The notes below the pieces were generated by a model. That model saw only the letters and a list, made by a program, of their open reading frames with translations, did not search any database and had not been told where the DNA came from. This document shows, in pieces, positions 37,362-46,500 of a stretch of DNA of 64,000 bases. Within the stretch, counting starts at the first letter, position 1. Each line of letters begins with the position of its first letter. The position numbers and the translations under genes are program-made. This stretch comes from AWTP1-13 sp963840445. GTDB taxonomy: Bacteria; Pseudomonadota; Alphaproteobacteria; Rhizobiales; Hyphomicrobiaceae. The stretch lies in NCBI GenBank assembly GCA_963840445.1, contig CAWIZC010000033.1:51024-115023 (forward strand), read 5' to 3'.

Positions 37362-38351
37362 CTATTTCTTGGCCTTGGACGTGCCGCCCGATGCCTCGTG
37401 AATGAAGCGGGCGACGTCGTCGGCCAGCCCGTCGGCCAGCACCAAGGTCGGATCCATGTAGGCGCGCCCCTGCGATTGCAGGTCTTCGCCAACCAGCTTC
37501 AGCGTGTGTCCCATCCCTGGATACCAAGTCGATTTGACGTTGGCGCGCGCGGAGGCCAGAGCGTCGAAGTCGGCGCGGCCGATCTGGATGTCGCGCCCGC
37601 CGCCGATCACCAGCACCGGCACGTCGAGGCCGCGCAGCAGCTGGGCCGGATCGGTTTTGATCCAGCTACGCAAGAATGGCTGCACGCTCGACCGGAGCAG
37701 CGGCTCGAGGTCGGTGCGCACCGTCTTGACCTCTTCACCGCGTTCCAAGGCGGCGATGATTTCCGATGCCTCCGCGCGCAGCTCCGGCGGAAGCCCGGGA
37801 CGCGCCAGCTGATCGCGCAGGATCTGGCCAAGCGGCCTGCCCGGTGTTGACAGCAGAACAACGCCCTTCGCCGCTGCGGGCTTGGCCGCCATCAGCGCCA
37901 GCACGCCGCCCTCACTGTGCCCGATCAGCACGATCGGCCCAACATTGGGAAGTTGCCTGGCCCAAGCGGCCAGCGCCTGCGCATCCTTGGCGAAATGCTC
38001 GATGGTGAGCTGCGTTTCGTCTTTGCCGAGGTCGGCGCTGCCGCCGATGCCGCGCTTGTCGTAGCGTACGGAGGCGATGCCGAGGTCGGACAGCGCCTGC
38101 GCCAGCTGCTTGTAGGCGTCGGTCTGCAGGCCCTGCACGCTGTTGCCGTCGCGGTCCGTTGGGCCGGAGCCGGCGATGATCACCGCCAGGGGCACCCGGT
38201 CGTTTCCTTCTGGCCGCAGATAGGTGACGGCCAATCCATTCACGGTCAGCCTGCGCTCGGCGGGCCCCACGGCCAAAACTGCCGACCCTGCAGCCAGCAC
38301 CATCGCCGCGGTGAGTATTGCCCACGCACTGGCCAATAACGAGTGCATCAA
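37362..38351 (-). CDS. Exported alpha/beta hydrolase
   Basis: A 329-residue alpha/beta-hydrolase with an N-terminal signal sequence (LLASAWAILTAAMVLAAGSAVLA). Conserved parts are VAVIIAGSGPTDRDGNS (oxyanion loop), SVRYDKRGIGGS, the nucleophile elbow GHSEGG, VLVIGGGRDIQI with a catalytic Asp, and STWYPGMGHTLK with the catalytic His. This set matches exported hydrolases of the esterase/peptidase S9-like type common in Hyphomicrobiales. It is upstream of arfB by 12 bases on the same strand and probably co-transcribed. Substrate unknown. Confidence 0.88.
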   Translation of the reverse strand: MMHSLLASAWAILTAAMVLAAGSAVLAVGPAERRLTVNGLAVTYLRPEGNDRVPLAVIIAGSGPTDRDGNSVQGLQTDAYKQLAQALSDLGIASVRYDKRGIGGSADLGKDETQLTIEHFAKDAQALAAWARQLPNVGPIVLIGHSEGGVLALMAAKPAAAKGVVLLSTPGRPLGQILRDQLARPGLPPELRAEASEIIAALERGEEVKTVRTDLEPLLRSSVQPFLRSWIKTDPAQLLRGLDVPVLVIGGGRDIQIGRADFDALASARANVKSTWYPGMGHTLKLVGEDLQSQGRAYMDPTLVLADGLADDVARFIHEASGGTSKAKK

Positions 38352-38432
38352 ATCCTCCAGCCGAAGGCGCGGGCCTTGGCAAGTGCCATCTTATGCTAGA
38401 AGCACACAACCCTCGGCCTTAGCAATGAAAGC

Positions 38433-39290
38433 TTGATCTACGTGGCCAACCACCCGCCTGAAAACCACTTACAAAACCAGGCGCTTATCACCGCCCTGCT
38501 GGATGTGATGGCGTCCTTGCGCACACCCGGCACCGGCTGTCCCTGGGATCTCGAGCAGACCTTTGCGACCATCGCGCCTTACACGATCGAAGAGGCCTAC
38601 GAGGTCGCCGACGCCATCGACAAGGGCGACCTGCCCGCGCTGAAAGAAGAGCTGGGCGACCTCCTGTTGCAGGTTGTCTATCACGCGCGCATGGCTGAGG
38701 AGCGGCAAGCGTTCGCGTTCGCCGATGTCGTCGAAGCCATCACCACCAAGATGATCCGCCGCCACCCGCATGTGTTCGGCACGGAGGCCGAGCGCGCCGC
38801 CGGCGCCGCGCCGGGCTTTTGGGAACGCATCAAGGCCGCGGAGAAAACCGGCGAAGGCAAGCCTGATTCCGGCGGCCTGCTCGACGATGTCCCAGTTGGG
38901 TTTCCCGCGCTCACGCGCGCCGTCAAGTTGCAGCACAAAGCAGCCAAGGTAGGGTTCGACTGGCCCTCGCTGGCACCCGTGTTTGCCAAGGCCAGGGAGG
39001 AGATCGCGGAGCTGGAGGAGGCGATTGCAGACGGCTGCAGGCCGGACGGTGCGGCGAGCGAGGAGGTGACGGAGGAATTCGGCGACCTGCTGTTCGTCAT
39101 GGCCAACGTCGCCCGCCACCTCAAGATCGACCCCGAGGCTGCCCTCCGCGCCGCCAACACCAAGTTCATGCGCCGCTTTGCCCGCATCGAGGCGCTGCTC
39201 GCCGCCGATGGCCGCACGCCCTCGCAGTCCACCCTCGCCGAGATGGACCGCCTCTGGGACCAAGCGAAGGAAGAGGAGCGAAAACGGTAG
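38433..39290 (+). CDS. mazG: Nucleoside triphosphate pyrophosphohydrolase MazG
   Basis: House-cleaning NTP pyrophosphatase, 285 residues with two MazG domains. Domain one: CPWDLEQTFATIAPYTIEEAYEVADAI then EELGDLLLQVVYHARMAEE, which hold the Glu/Asp residues for Mg2+. Domain two: EEIAELEEAI and EEFGDLLFVMANVARHL. The start is uncertain: the open frame begins at TTG 38433, while GTG 38442 is also possible; neither has a strong ribosome site. It is followed by a large palindromic repeat and then the convergent HMG-CoA lyase gene. Confidence 0.93.
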   Translation: MIYVANHPPENHLQNQALITALLDVMASLRTPGTGCPWDLEQTFATIAPYTIEEAYEVADAIDKGDLPALKEELGDLLLQVVYHARMAEERQAFAFADVVEAITTKMIRRHPHVFGTEAERAAGAAPGFWERIKAAEKTGEGKPDSGGLLDDVPVGFPALTRAVKLQHKAAKVGFDWPSLAPVFAKAREEIAELEEAIADGCRPDGAASEEVTEEFGDLLFVMANVARHLKIDPEAALRAANTKFMRRFARIEALLAADGRTPSQSTLAEMDRLWDQAKEEERKR

Positions 39291-39293
39291 ATT

Positions 39294-39405
39294 GTCATCC
39301 CGGGCGGAGCGTCAGCTCTGACCCGGGACCCAGGGCCGCAGCACAGGCGCTCTGGGTTTTTGGCTGGATCCCGGATATTCGCTGGCGCGAATTCCGGGAT
39401 GACAG
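39294..39405. repeat. BPE-type palindromic element
   Basis: GTCATCCCGGG at the left end pairs with CCGGGATGAC at the right end, and inside, GACCCGGGACCCAG pairs with CTGGATCCCGG. The whole is a 110-base imperfect inverted repeat between two convergent genes. Elements with GTCAT-CCGG ends and an inner GGGTC/CCAGG stem are dispersed in Bradyrhizobium and relatives. Confidence 0.65.
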
Positions 39406-39412
39406 GTGTTGC

Positions 39413-40355
39413 CTAAGCCGGGATCCCTCGCGTCTCGGCGCCGTACCCAGCCAACGCCCGCCGACGCGGCACGATGCGCACCTTGCCGCCGGCCTGGTCC
39501 GGCGCCACCGCCGCCACGCGATCGGCCATCGGGAGCAGCTTGGCGAGATCGACGCCCGTCTTCACGCCCATGTGCTCGAAGGCGAACACCAGGTCCTCGC
39601 TCGCCGTATTGCCTGCTGCGCCCGGCGCGAACGGACAGCCGCCGAGCCCGCCGGCCGCGCCGTCGAACACGCGCACGCCATGCCGATACGCCTCGATCGC
39701 ATTGGCCACACCTAGCCCGTAGGTGTCGTGGCCGTGATAGGCGAACGTCACGCGCTCACTGGCGAAGCGCGGCATGACTTTCGCCAGCAGCGAGCCGACA
39801 TGATCTGTTGCCGCCCGCCCGGTCGTATCGCAGATGCCGATCTCGACATCCGGCGCCGCCTCGATCACGCGCGCAACCGCGCGCAGCACCGCGTCCTCGG
39901 CAATGCGCCCCTCGAACGGACAGTCGAAGCAGGTCGACAGGCCCATGCGCAGCTTCGGCCTGCTCGTGCCGAGCCCCTGCCAGGCCGCGGTGAAATCCCG
40001 GAAGCTTTCATCGACCGTTCGCCGCACGTTGGCGGCGTTGTGGCTCTCGGACACCGAGATCACCCACGCCACCTCGCGCACGCCGGCTTCCAGCGCGCGC
40101 TCCAATCCCTTCGCGTTCGGCACCAGTGCCATCACGCGCAGCGACTTCGGCAGCCGTGCCCGCTTAATGATCTCGGGCGTATCGGCCATCTGCGCGATGG
40201 CCTTAGGGCTGACGAACGAGCCGATCTCCAGCCGCGTGAAGCCGCACTCGGCCAGCCCCTCGATCAGGGCGATCTTGGTGTCGGTCGGCAATGAACGGCT
40301 TGACCGACTGGAAGCCATCACGCGGCGCAACTTCGAGGATCTCGACACTTGGCAT
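39413..40355 (-). CDS. mvaB: Hydroxymethylglutaryl-CoA lyase, frameshifted near N-terminus
   Basis: Aldolase-like enzyme splitting 3-hydroxy-3-methylglutaryl-CoA into acetoacetate and acetyl-CoA, the last step of leucine breakdown. The N-terminus MPSVEILEVAPRDGFQSVKPF starts at 40355 in one frame. The frame then changes near 40289 (one extra base in TTCATTGCCGACC) to PTDTKIALIEGLAECGFTRLEIGSFVSPKA. Metal and catalytic residues are visible: Asp in APRDG, His-x-His in YHGHDTYGLGVAN, and the catalytic Cys in GGLGGCPFAPGAAGN. Total about 313 residues. No acyl-CoA carboxylase genes of the leucine pathway are adjacent. Confidence 0.92.
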
Positions 40356-40455
40356 TGGCAACATCCCGGTTCCCGCCGAAACACACCGCGCTCGCTCGCG
40401 CGTGCTAGGACACATACCACCTGTGACAGCGAACGCGAATGGGCTTGGGGCCGAA

Positions 40456-41037
40456 ATGCTGGCATGGCTGCGCAGAGAGAGCCTGGCGATGGCGGCCATG
40501 CTTGGCATGGCTCTGACTCTGCTCGGGCAGCTGGCCTCAGTGATCCCGATTGCCCCGCCACTCTTGGACCTGCTGGGCCTCTGGAGCAGGATCACGCATG
40601 GCCTCTGGCGCCCTCCCCTGGAGCTGGTCGGGCTCCCCCTGCATCGCGACCTGGTTGCCGCGCTGACCGCTGCCCTGTTCATGGCCATGATCGGAGTCGG
40701 CGCCCGTGTCTCCGCGCGGCTGAGCGGAGCGCCGCTGGCGCCGATCGTGCTCAGTCGCTGGCTCGACGACATGACCTGGCCGAGCCTGATGGTGTTCGCC
40801 GGCATCAGCATCACCTTCCTGCTCGGCCACGGTGCATCCCACACCGATCCGCTTGTGGTCTGGGGCAGCCGCGAGTGGGGCAAGTTCACATTCGCTTGCA
40901 CAGTCACCGCCGGTTACGCAGCCGGCGACTACGTCGGACACGGCGAGTTCCACCGGCGCCTGCTGCGCCTCGCCGTGCTCGTACCGATGCTCGTGGCGTT
41001 GAACTACGCGCTGCTCCGCCTCAGCGGTGTGATGTGA
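40456..41037 (+). CDS. Hypothetical integral membrane protein
   Basis: A 193-residue membrane protein of unknown function with four or five predicted helices: SLAMAAMLGMALTLLGQLASV, LHRDLVAALTAALFMAMIGVG, SLMVFAGISITFLLGHGAS and RLAVLVPMLVALNYALLRLSG. I start at ATG 40456 (MLAWLRRES, charged N-terminus before a helix); GTG 40423 is possible. It is divergent from the HMG-CoA lyase and its 3' end overlaps the convergent solute-binding gene by 17 bases. I recognise no family. Confidence 0.72.
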   Translation: MLAWLRRESLAMAAMLGMALTLLGQLASVIPIAPPLLDLLGLWSRITHGLWRPPLELVGLPLHRDLVAALTAALFMAMIGVGARVSARLSGAPLAPIVLSRWLDDMTWPSLMVFAGISITFLLGHGASHTDPLVVWGSREWGKFTFACTVTAGYAAGDYVGHGEFHRRLLRLAVLVPMLVALNYALLRLSGVM

Positions 41038-41725
41038 GCGCCGGTTCCAAGCCTGCAGCCTGCAGCAGCGGTGCGGCAGTGTCCGAGGTGAGAAACTGCA
41101 GGAAGCGCTCAACCTCGGCTGGCTCGGCGCAGTTGGCAAATACGCCGGCCGAGAACATGGCAGGGCTCTGCAGCGGCGCAGGAAGCGGCCCCACGATATC
41201 GACCCCCGGCACCACCATTAGCTCGCTGACCTGCTGCACCGCCAGCTCCACCTCGCCGCGGGCGACAAGCTCGGCTGTAAAGCCGCTCGGGATGATCGTT
41301 GCCTTGGCGTTGACGGCCTCCGCGATGCCGAGCTGCTGGATCAGCCGCGCGAACAGGATACCGCTGGCGCCGATGCGCGAGTAGGCGATCGACTTGGCGG
41401 TGAGCAGCGCTGCCTTCAGCGCCTCCGGCGAGCCGATGTCCGGCTTGGCCGCACCCGCCCGTACGGCGATGCCCACATAGGACCGGGCCACGTCGACCAC
41501 ACTATCTGGCCTCAGCACGTCTCGCACCGCCAGCTGATCTGCACCTTCGCGGGTCAGGATGGCAACGTCCGCCCGCTCTCCCGCGTCTATCCTCGCCATC
41601 AGACCGTTGGTCGGCGCGTACTCGACGAGCAGCCGCGCGCTCGCAAGGCTCTCATAGCCAGCCGCGAGCGCTGGCATCGCCCCCTGCACCGCCAGCGTCG
41701 CGAAAATGCGCAGCGACTCGGTCAT
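41021..41725 (-). CDS. Substrate-binding (ModA-like, type II) protein without a signal peptide
   Basis: Periplasmic-binding-protein-fold product of 234 residues, close in layout to molybdate-binding ModA: LRIFATLAVQGAMPALAAGYE, GERADVAILTREGADQL, SIAYSRIGASGILFARLIQQLG, GEVELAVQQVSEL and FLQFLTSDTAAPLL. It lacks a signal peptide, so it would stay in the cytoplasm as annotated, where it could act as a sensor. ATG 41725 follows the dehydratase stop by one base, so it is translationally coupled to that gene. No permease or ATPase gene is present. Confidence 0.8.
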   Translation of the reverse strand: MTESLRIFATLAVQGAMPALAAGYESLASARLLVEYAPTNGLMARIDAGERADVAILTREGADQLAVRDVLRPDSVVDVARSYVGIAVRAGAAKPDIGSPEALKAALLTAKSIAYSRIGASGILFARLIQQLGIAEAVNAKATIIPSGFTAELVARGEVELAVQQVSELMVVPGVDIVGPLPAPLQSPAMFSAGVFANCAEPAEVERFLQFLTSDTAAPLLQAAGLEPALTSHR

Positions 41726-41726
41726 G

Positions 41727-43448
41727 TCAGCGCCGCAGGAACGCGAAATCGCAGCCGTCGGGGGCCTGCATCACGCTCTCGCGGAACAGCTTGTCGTAGC
41801 CGCGCAGGCCGGCTTCCGTGGCTGGCTTGAGCGCAGCGCGGCGCTTTGCCAGCTCCGCGTCGTCCACAAGCAGGTCGAGGCGGCGCTCCTTGACCGACAG
41901 CCGCACCTTGTCGCCGGTCTTGACCAGCGCCAGCGGCCCGCCGGCTGACGCCTCCGGTGCGACATGCAGCACGATGGTGCCGTAGGCGGTGCCCGACATG
42001 CGCGCGTCCGAGATGCGCACCATGTCCTTGACGCCCTGCTCCAGCAGCTTCTTGGGGATCGGCAGGAAGCCCGCCTCCGGCATGCCGTACGCACTGCGCG
42101 GTCCGGCGTTCTGCAGGATGAGAATGTCGTCGGCCGTCACGTCGAGCTTGGGATCGTCGATACGCGCGCCCAGATCGTCGAGCGAGGCGAACACCATCGC
42201 GCGCGCCGTCTTCTCGAACAGCGCCGGCGTCGCCGCCGACCGCTTCAGGATGGCGCCATCCGGCGCCAGCGAGCCGAACAGCGCGACGAGCCCGCCCTGC
42301 GGCTCGAGAGGTGCGTCGGCGGACTTGATCACCCGCCGGTCGACATAGGCCCCCTCCTCCGCCGCCAGCCGCTCACCCAGCGTCTCGCCGGTGATGGTCA
42401 TGCAGTCGAGGTTGAGCAGCGGCTTCAATTCGCGCAACACCGCGCCGATGCCGCCGGCCGCGAAGAAGTCCTCCATGTAGAACTCGTTGCCGACTGGCTT
42501 CACCGCCGCCAGCACCGGCGTCGTGTCGGACAATTCATTGAGGCGCCTCAGATCGAGCTTGAGGCCGAGCCGCCCCGCGATCGCCGCCAGGTGAATCACT
42601 CCGTTGGTCGAGCCACCCAGCGCCAGCAGCACGCGCACCGCGTTGTCCACCGCCCCCTGCGTGATGATCTTGTCCGGCGTCAGGTCGGAGCGGGCCAGCG
42701 CCACCGCGCGCGCGCCGGTCGCCTCGGCCGCCCGCAGCCGGTCCGCATGCACGGCCGGGATGGCCGCCGTGCCCGGCAGGATCATGCCCAGCGCCTCGGC
42801 GATAGCGGCCATGGTGGAGGCCGTACCCATCACCGCGCAGGTGCCGGCCGTCGTCACCAGCCGCCCCTCCACCGCCTCGATCTCGGCCTTGCCGATCTCG
42901 CCGGCACGGAACTTGGTCCAGAACTTCCGGCAGTCGGTGCAGGCCCCGACGCGATCGTCCTTGTAGCGCGAGGTCATCTGCGGCCCGCCGATAAGTTGTA
43001 TGGCGGGCTTGCCCGCGCTCGCCGCCCCCATCAGCTGTGCCGGCACGGTCTTGTCGCAGCCGCCCATCAGGACCACTGCATCCATGGGCTGGGCGCGGAT
43101 CATCTCTTCGGTGTCCATCGCCATCAGGTTGCGGAACTTCATGGAGTTCGGCGCCAACGTCGACTCGTGCAGCGAGATGGTGGGGAACTCGAGCGCCAGC
43201 CCGCCGGCCGCCGTCACGCCGCGTTTGACCGCGTCGAGCAGTTCGGGGAAGTGGCGATGGCAGGGGTTGAACTTGGAGTGCGTGAAGGCGATGCCGACCA
43301 CCGGGCGGCTGAGCTCGTCGCCCGAGTAGCCCATCGACTTGGCGAACGCGCGCCGCATGTAGATCGAGAAATCCCGATCCCCGTACGTCTGCAACCCCCG
43401 CAGGAACCCGCGTTCGGCATCTCCCCCGCCCTCATCTTGCTTGGTCAT
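41727..43448 (-). CDS. IlvD/Edd family dehydratase, sugar-acid dehydratase subtype likely
   Basis: Fe-S dehydratase of 573 residues. The N-terminus YGDRDFSIYMRRAFAKSMGYSGDELSRPVVGIAFTHS and NPCHRHFPELL is closer to L-arabonate/sugar-acid dehydratases than to IlvD proper. Cluster Cys residues lie in GGCDKTVPAQL, ACTDCRKFW and TAGTCAVMGTASTM; LALGGSTNGVIHLAAIAG and PDGAILKRSA complete the family pattern. It could still be annotated dihydroxy-acid dehydratase; the subtype is inference. The gene is transcribed together with the ModA-like binding protein, whose start is one base after its stop, suggesting a shared sugar-acid catabolic or sensing role. Confidence 0.85.
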   Translation of the reverse strand: MTKQDEGGGDAERGFLRGLQTYGDRDFSIYMRRAFAKSMGYSGDELSRPVVGIAFTHSKFNPCHRHFPELLDAVKRGVTAAGGLALEFPTISLHESTLAPNSMKFRNLMAMDTEEMIRAQPMDAVVLMGGCDKTVPAQLMGAASAGKPAIQLIGGPQMTSRYKDDRVGACTDCRKFWTKFRAGEIGKAEIEAVEGRLVTTAGTCAVMGTASTMAAIAEALGMILPGTAAIPAVHADRLRAAEATGARAVALARSDLTPDKIITQGAVDNAVRVLLALGGSTNGVIHLAAIAGRLGLKLDLRRLNELSDTTPVLAAVKPVGNEFYMEDFFAAGGIGAVLRELKPLLNLDCMTITGETLGERLAAEEGAYVDRRVIKSADAPLEPQGGLVALFGSLAPDGAILKRSAATPALFEKTARAMVFASLDDLGARIDDPKLDVTADDILILQNAGPRSAYGMPEAGFLPIPKKLLEQGVKDMVRISDARMSGTAYGTIVLHVAPEASAGGPLALVKTGDKVRLSVKERRLDLLVDDAELAKRRAALKPATEAGLRGYDKLFRESVMQAPDGCDFAFLRR

Positions 43449-43581
43449 GCGATAGTTCCTTATCTTTCTCGACCGCCACGGAGTAGCCAGAGGTGGCCGG
43501 CATGCTCGTTGACACCGTCGGGGACATTTCTAACAGTCTGCCCGACATCCATCCAGGCGACCCGTCACGGGGTGAACTCAG

Positions 43582-46500
43582 TTGGCGTACCTCGTTGGCA
43601 TTCTGATCGGGCTGGCAGTCGGCTGGCTGCTGCCCTGGCAGCGCATTCCGACCCTGCGTGATTGGGACATGCGTGCTGCGGCAAGCCGACTGCGGACGCT
43701 GCTGGCTGATGCGCGCAAAGCCTGGCGCGGCCCAGGCTCCACTGTAACGCCACAGCAGGTCGAAGCACCTGCGTCCCTGTCGGCCCAGCTGCACGCCCTG
43801 GAGGGCGCCATCCAGACCTTCAGTCAGAGCCTGTCGCACCCGGCCGAGTTCCGCGAGCAGGCCGAATTCAAGCAGGGCGTGCAGCTGCTGCGCAGCCCGG
43901 ACGTCCCTCTGCAGACGGTCATGCAGTACGCCGTCGGCGTCAACTGGCAGCTGAACTGCGTCGCCCTCGCCGCGCTCGAGGAACGCGCCGACAGCGGCCA
44001 TGCGGCGCCCGAGGTGGTCGCGCATTTCGACAAGCTCGCCCCATTCGCGATGTACTTCGCACTGCGTCTGTTCCTGGTCGCCCACCCGCGCCCACCGGCG
44101 GGAGCACCCGCTGTCGGCGCCCGCGAGTGGTGGGGCGAGAATCCGGTCATCCCGATCATCTTTCGCGAGTACTTCCTTGAACGCGAGCGTCTGGGCGATG
44201 CGCCCGAGTTCGGCGCATCCATCGTCACGGTCCCCGATGCCACACTGCCCGAGGTACGCGGCTTCCTGTCACGCCTCAACCTGTCCTATGCCGACCGGCT
44301 GCTGGATGCGCTGCAAGGCCGGCAGCAGCGCGCCAGCATCGACCGGGTATTCCTGACCTCGTTCGGCCGCTTCTGGGACGCCCGATCCGGCCCCGACATT
44401 CTCATCGAAGCAGAGGCGTGGCGCGAGGGCCTGGCCACGGCCTGCGAACCGTCCGTGCGCTCGCTGCTGCTGAGCGGCGACTCCGGCGTCGGCAAGACCT
44501 CCTTCCTGCGCCTGCTAAGCCGCCAGCTTGCTGCCGACGGCTGGGAGGTGTTCGAGGCCGGCAACGCCGACCTGATGGCGGGCCAGCAGTGGTTCGGCCA
44601 GCTCGAGGCCCGCATCCAGCGAACCATCGATGAGCTTGCCGCCTCCAAGAAGCTGATCTGGTACATCCCCGACCTGCTGCAGGTTGCCCTGTCCGGCACA
44701 CACCAGGGCCAGGCAGCCAGTATCCTCGATCAGATCCTGCCCGCGATCTCCTCAGGCCGCCTGATCGTGTGGACAGAAGCCTCCTCCACCGGTACCGCGC
44801 GGCTGTTGCGGCTGCGGCCGGCCCTCAAGTCGGCGCTGGAGGTGGTACGGCTGGAGCCGCAAACTCTCGAGGAGACGCAGGTCCTCGCTGACGCCTTGGT
44901 GCGACGACTGTCGAACGAGCTGGACATCGTCATTGAAGCAGGGTGCGTCGAGGTCGCGGTAAGCACCGCCCGTCAGTACTTGAGCACGTCGACTTTCCCC
45001 GGCGCCGTGCTCGACCTGATCAAGCTAGCCGTCACCCGCGGAGCCAAAGCCGGCGAACGTATCGATGCGGCTCAAGTGATCGCCACGCTGGCCCAGCTGA
45101 CCGGCCTGCCGGTGTCGATCCTAGATCACCAAGAGCGCGTCAACCTCGCCACCCTGCGTGAGCATTTCGCAAGCCGCGTGATCGGCCAGGGCGAGGCCGT
45201 CACCGCCGTGGTCGAGCGCATCGCCATGCTGAAGGCCGGCCTCAACGATCCCGGCAAGCCGATCGGCGTGTTCCTATTTGCGGGCCCGACCGGCACGGGC
45301 AAGACCGAACTGGCCAAGGTACTGTGCGAATTCCTGTTCGGCTCCGTCGAGCGCCTGATCCGTCTCGACATGAGCGAGTTCCAGACACCGGACTCCACCG
45401 CCAAGATCCTGGGCAGCCCGGAAGCGCCGGTCGCTACGGATTCGCTCATCAGCCGGGTGCGCAAGCAGCCGTTCTCCGTCATCCTGCTCGACGAGTTCGA
45501 AAAGGCGCACGCCAACGTGTGGGACCTGTTCTTGCAGGTGTTCGACGACGGCCGCCTCACCGACAGTCTCGGACACGTCGCCGATTTCCGCCACACCATC
45601 ATCATCCTCACCACCAATCTCGGCGCCACGGCGCACCGCACCTCCGGCCTTGGCTTCGGCACGGCGGCAGCCGACACCTTCTCGAGCGAGCAGATCCTGC
45701 GCGCGATCGGCCAAACCTTCCGACCGGAGTTCCAGAACCGCCTCGACAAGGTGATCGTCTTCCACCCGCTCACCCGCAACCTGATGCGCGGCATTCTCAA
45801 GAAAGAGCTCGACCTCATCTTGCAGCGGCGCGGACTGAAGGACCGCGTGTGGGCGGTCGAATGGGAAGCCTCCGCCCAGGAGTTCCTGCTCGAGAAGGGC
45901 TTCTCGCCCGAGATGGGCGCGCGGCCCCTCAAGCGCGCGATCGACCAGTATGTGATTGCCCCCCTCGCAGCCACCATCGTCGAGAAGCGGTTTCCCGAGG
46001 GCGACCAGTTCGTATTCATGCGCAGCGACGGCCGTGCCATCCAAGCCGAATTCGTCGATCCCAACAGTGACGCGACATCAGTCGGCTCGGCTTGGAACGG
46101 CGCATCGGGCGAGCCGCCGGCATTGTCCGCCATGATGCTGGCGCCGGCTGGAACGACGGCCGAGGCGAGCGCGCTCGACAGCGAATATGCCGCCATCAAG
46201 GAGATGCTGGATGCACCCGAATGGGAGGACCTCAAGATCGCCATCTCGGAGCCGATGCACGCGGCCGACTTCTGGAGCCGGCCCGACCGCCATCGCACCC
46301 TGGCGCGGCTCGCACTGATGGACCGCGTGAAGGCGGCGGCGGGCACCGCAAGCTCGCTGCGCGAGCGCCTTGCAAAGGGTACCAGGCACACCGGCAAGTC
46401 ATCCCGCGAACTCGTCTCTCGCCTCGCCCAGCAGCTGCATCTGATCAAGGAAGGCATGCGCGACATGCGCGAGGATGCGCCGATCGAGGTGGCGCTGCTG

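Noticed and set aside
41964..43661. 565-codon plus-strand open frame over the dehydratase
   Set aside because: Shadow frame; rich in Arg/Gln/His with no recognisable domain, while the minus strand encodes a full IlvD/Edd protein.
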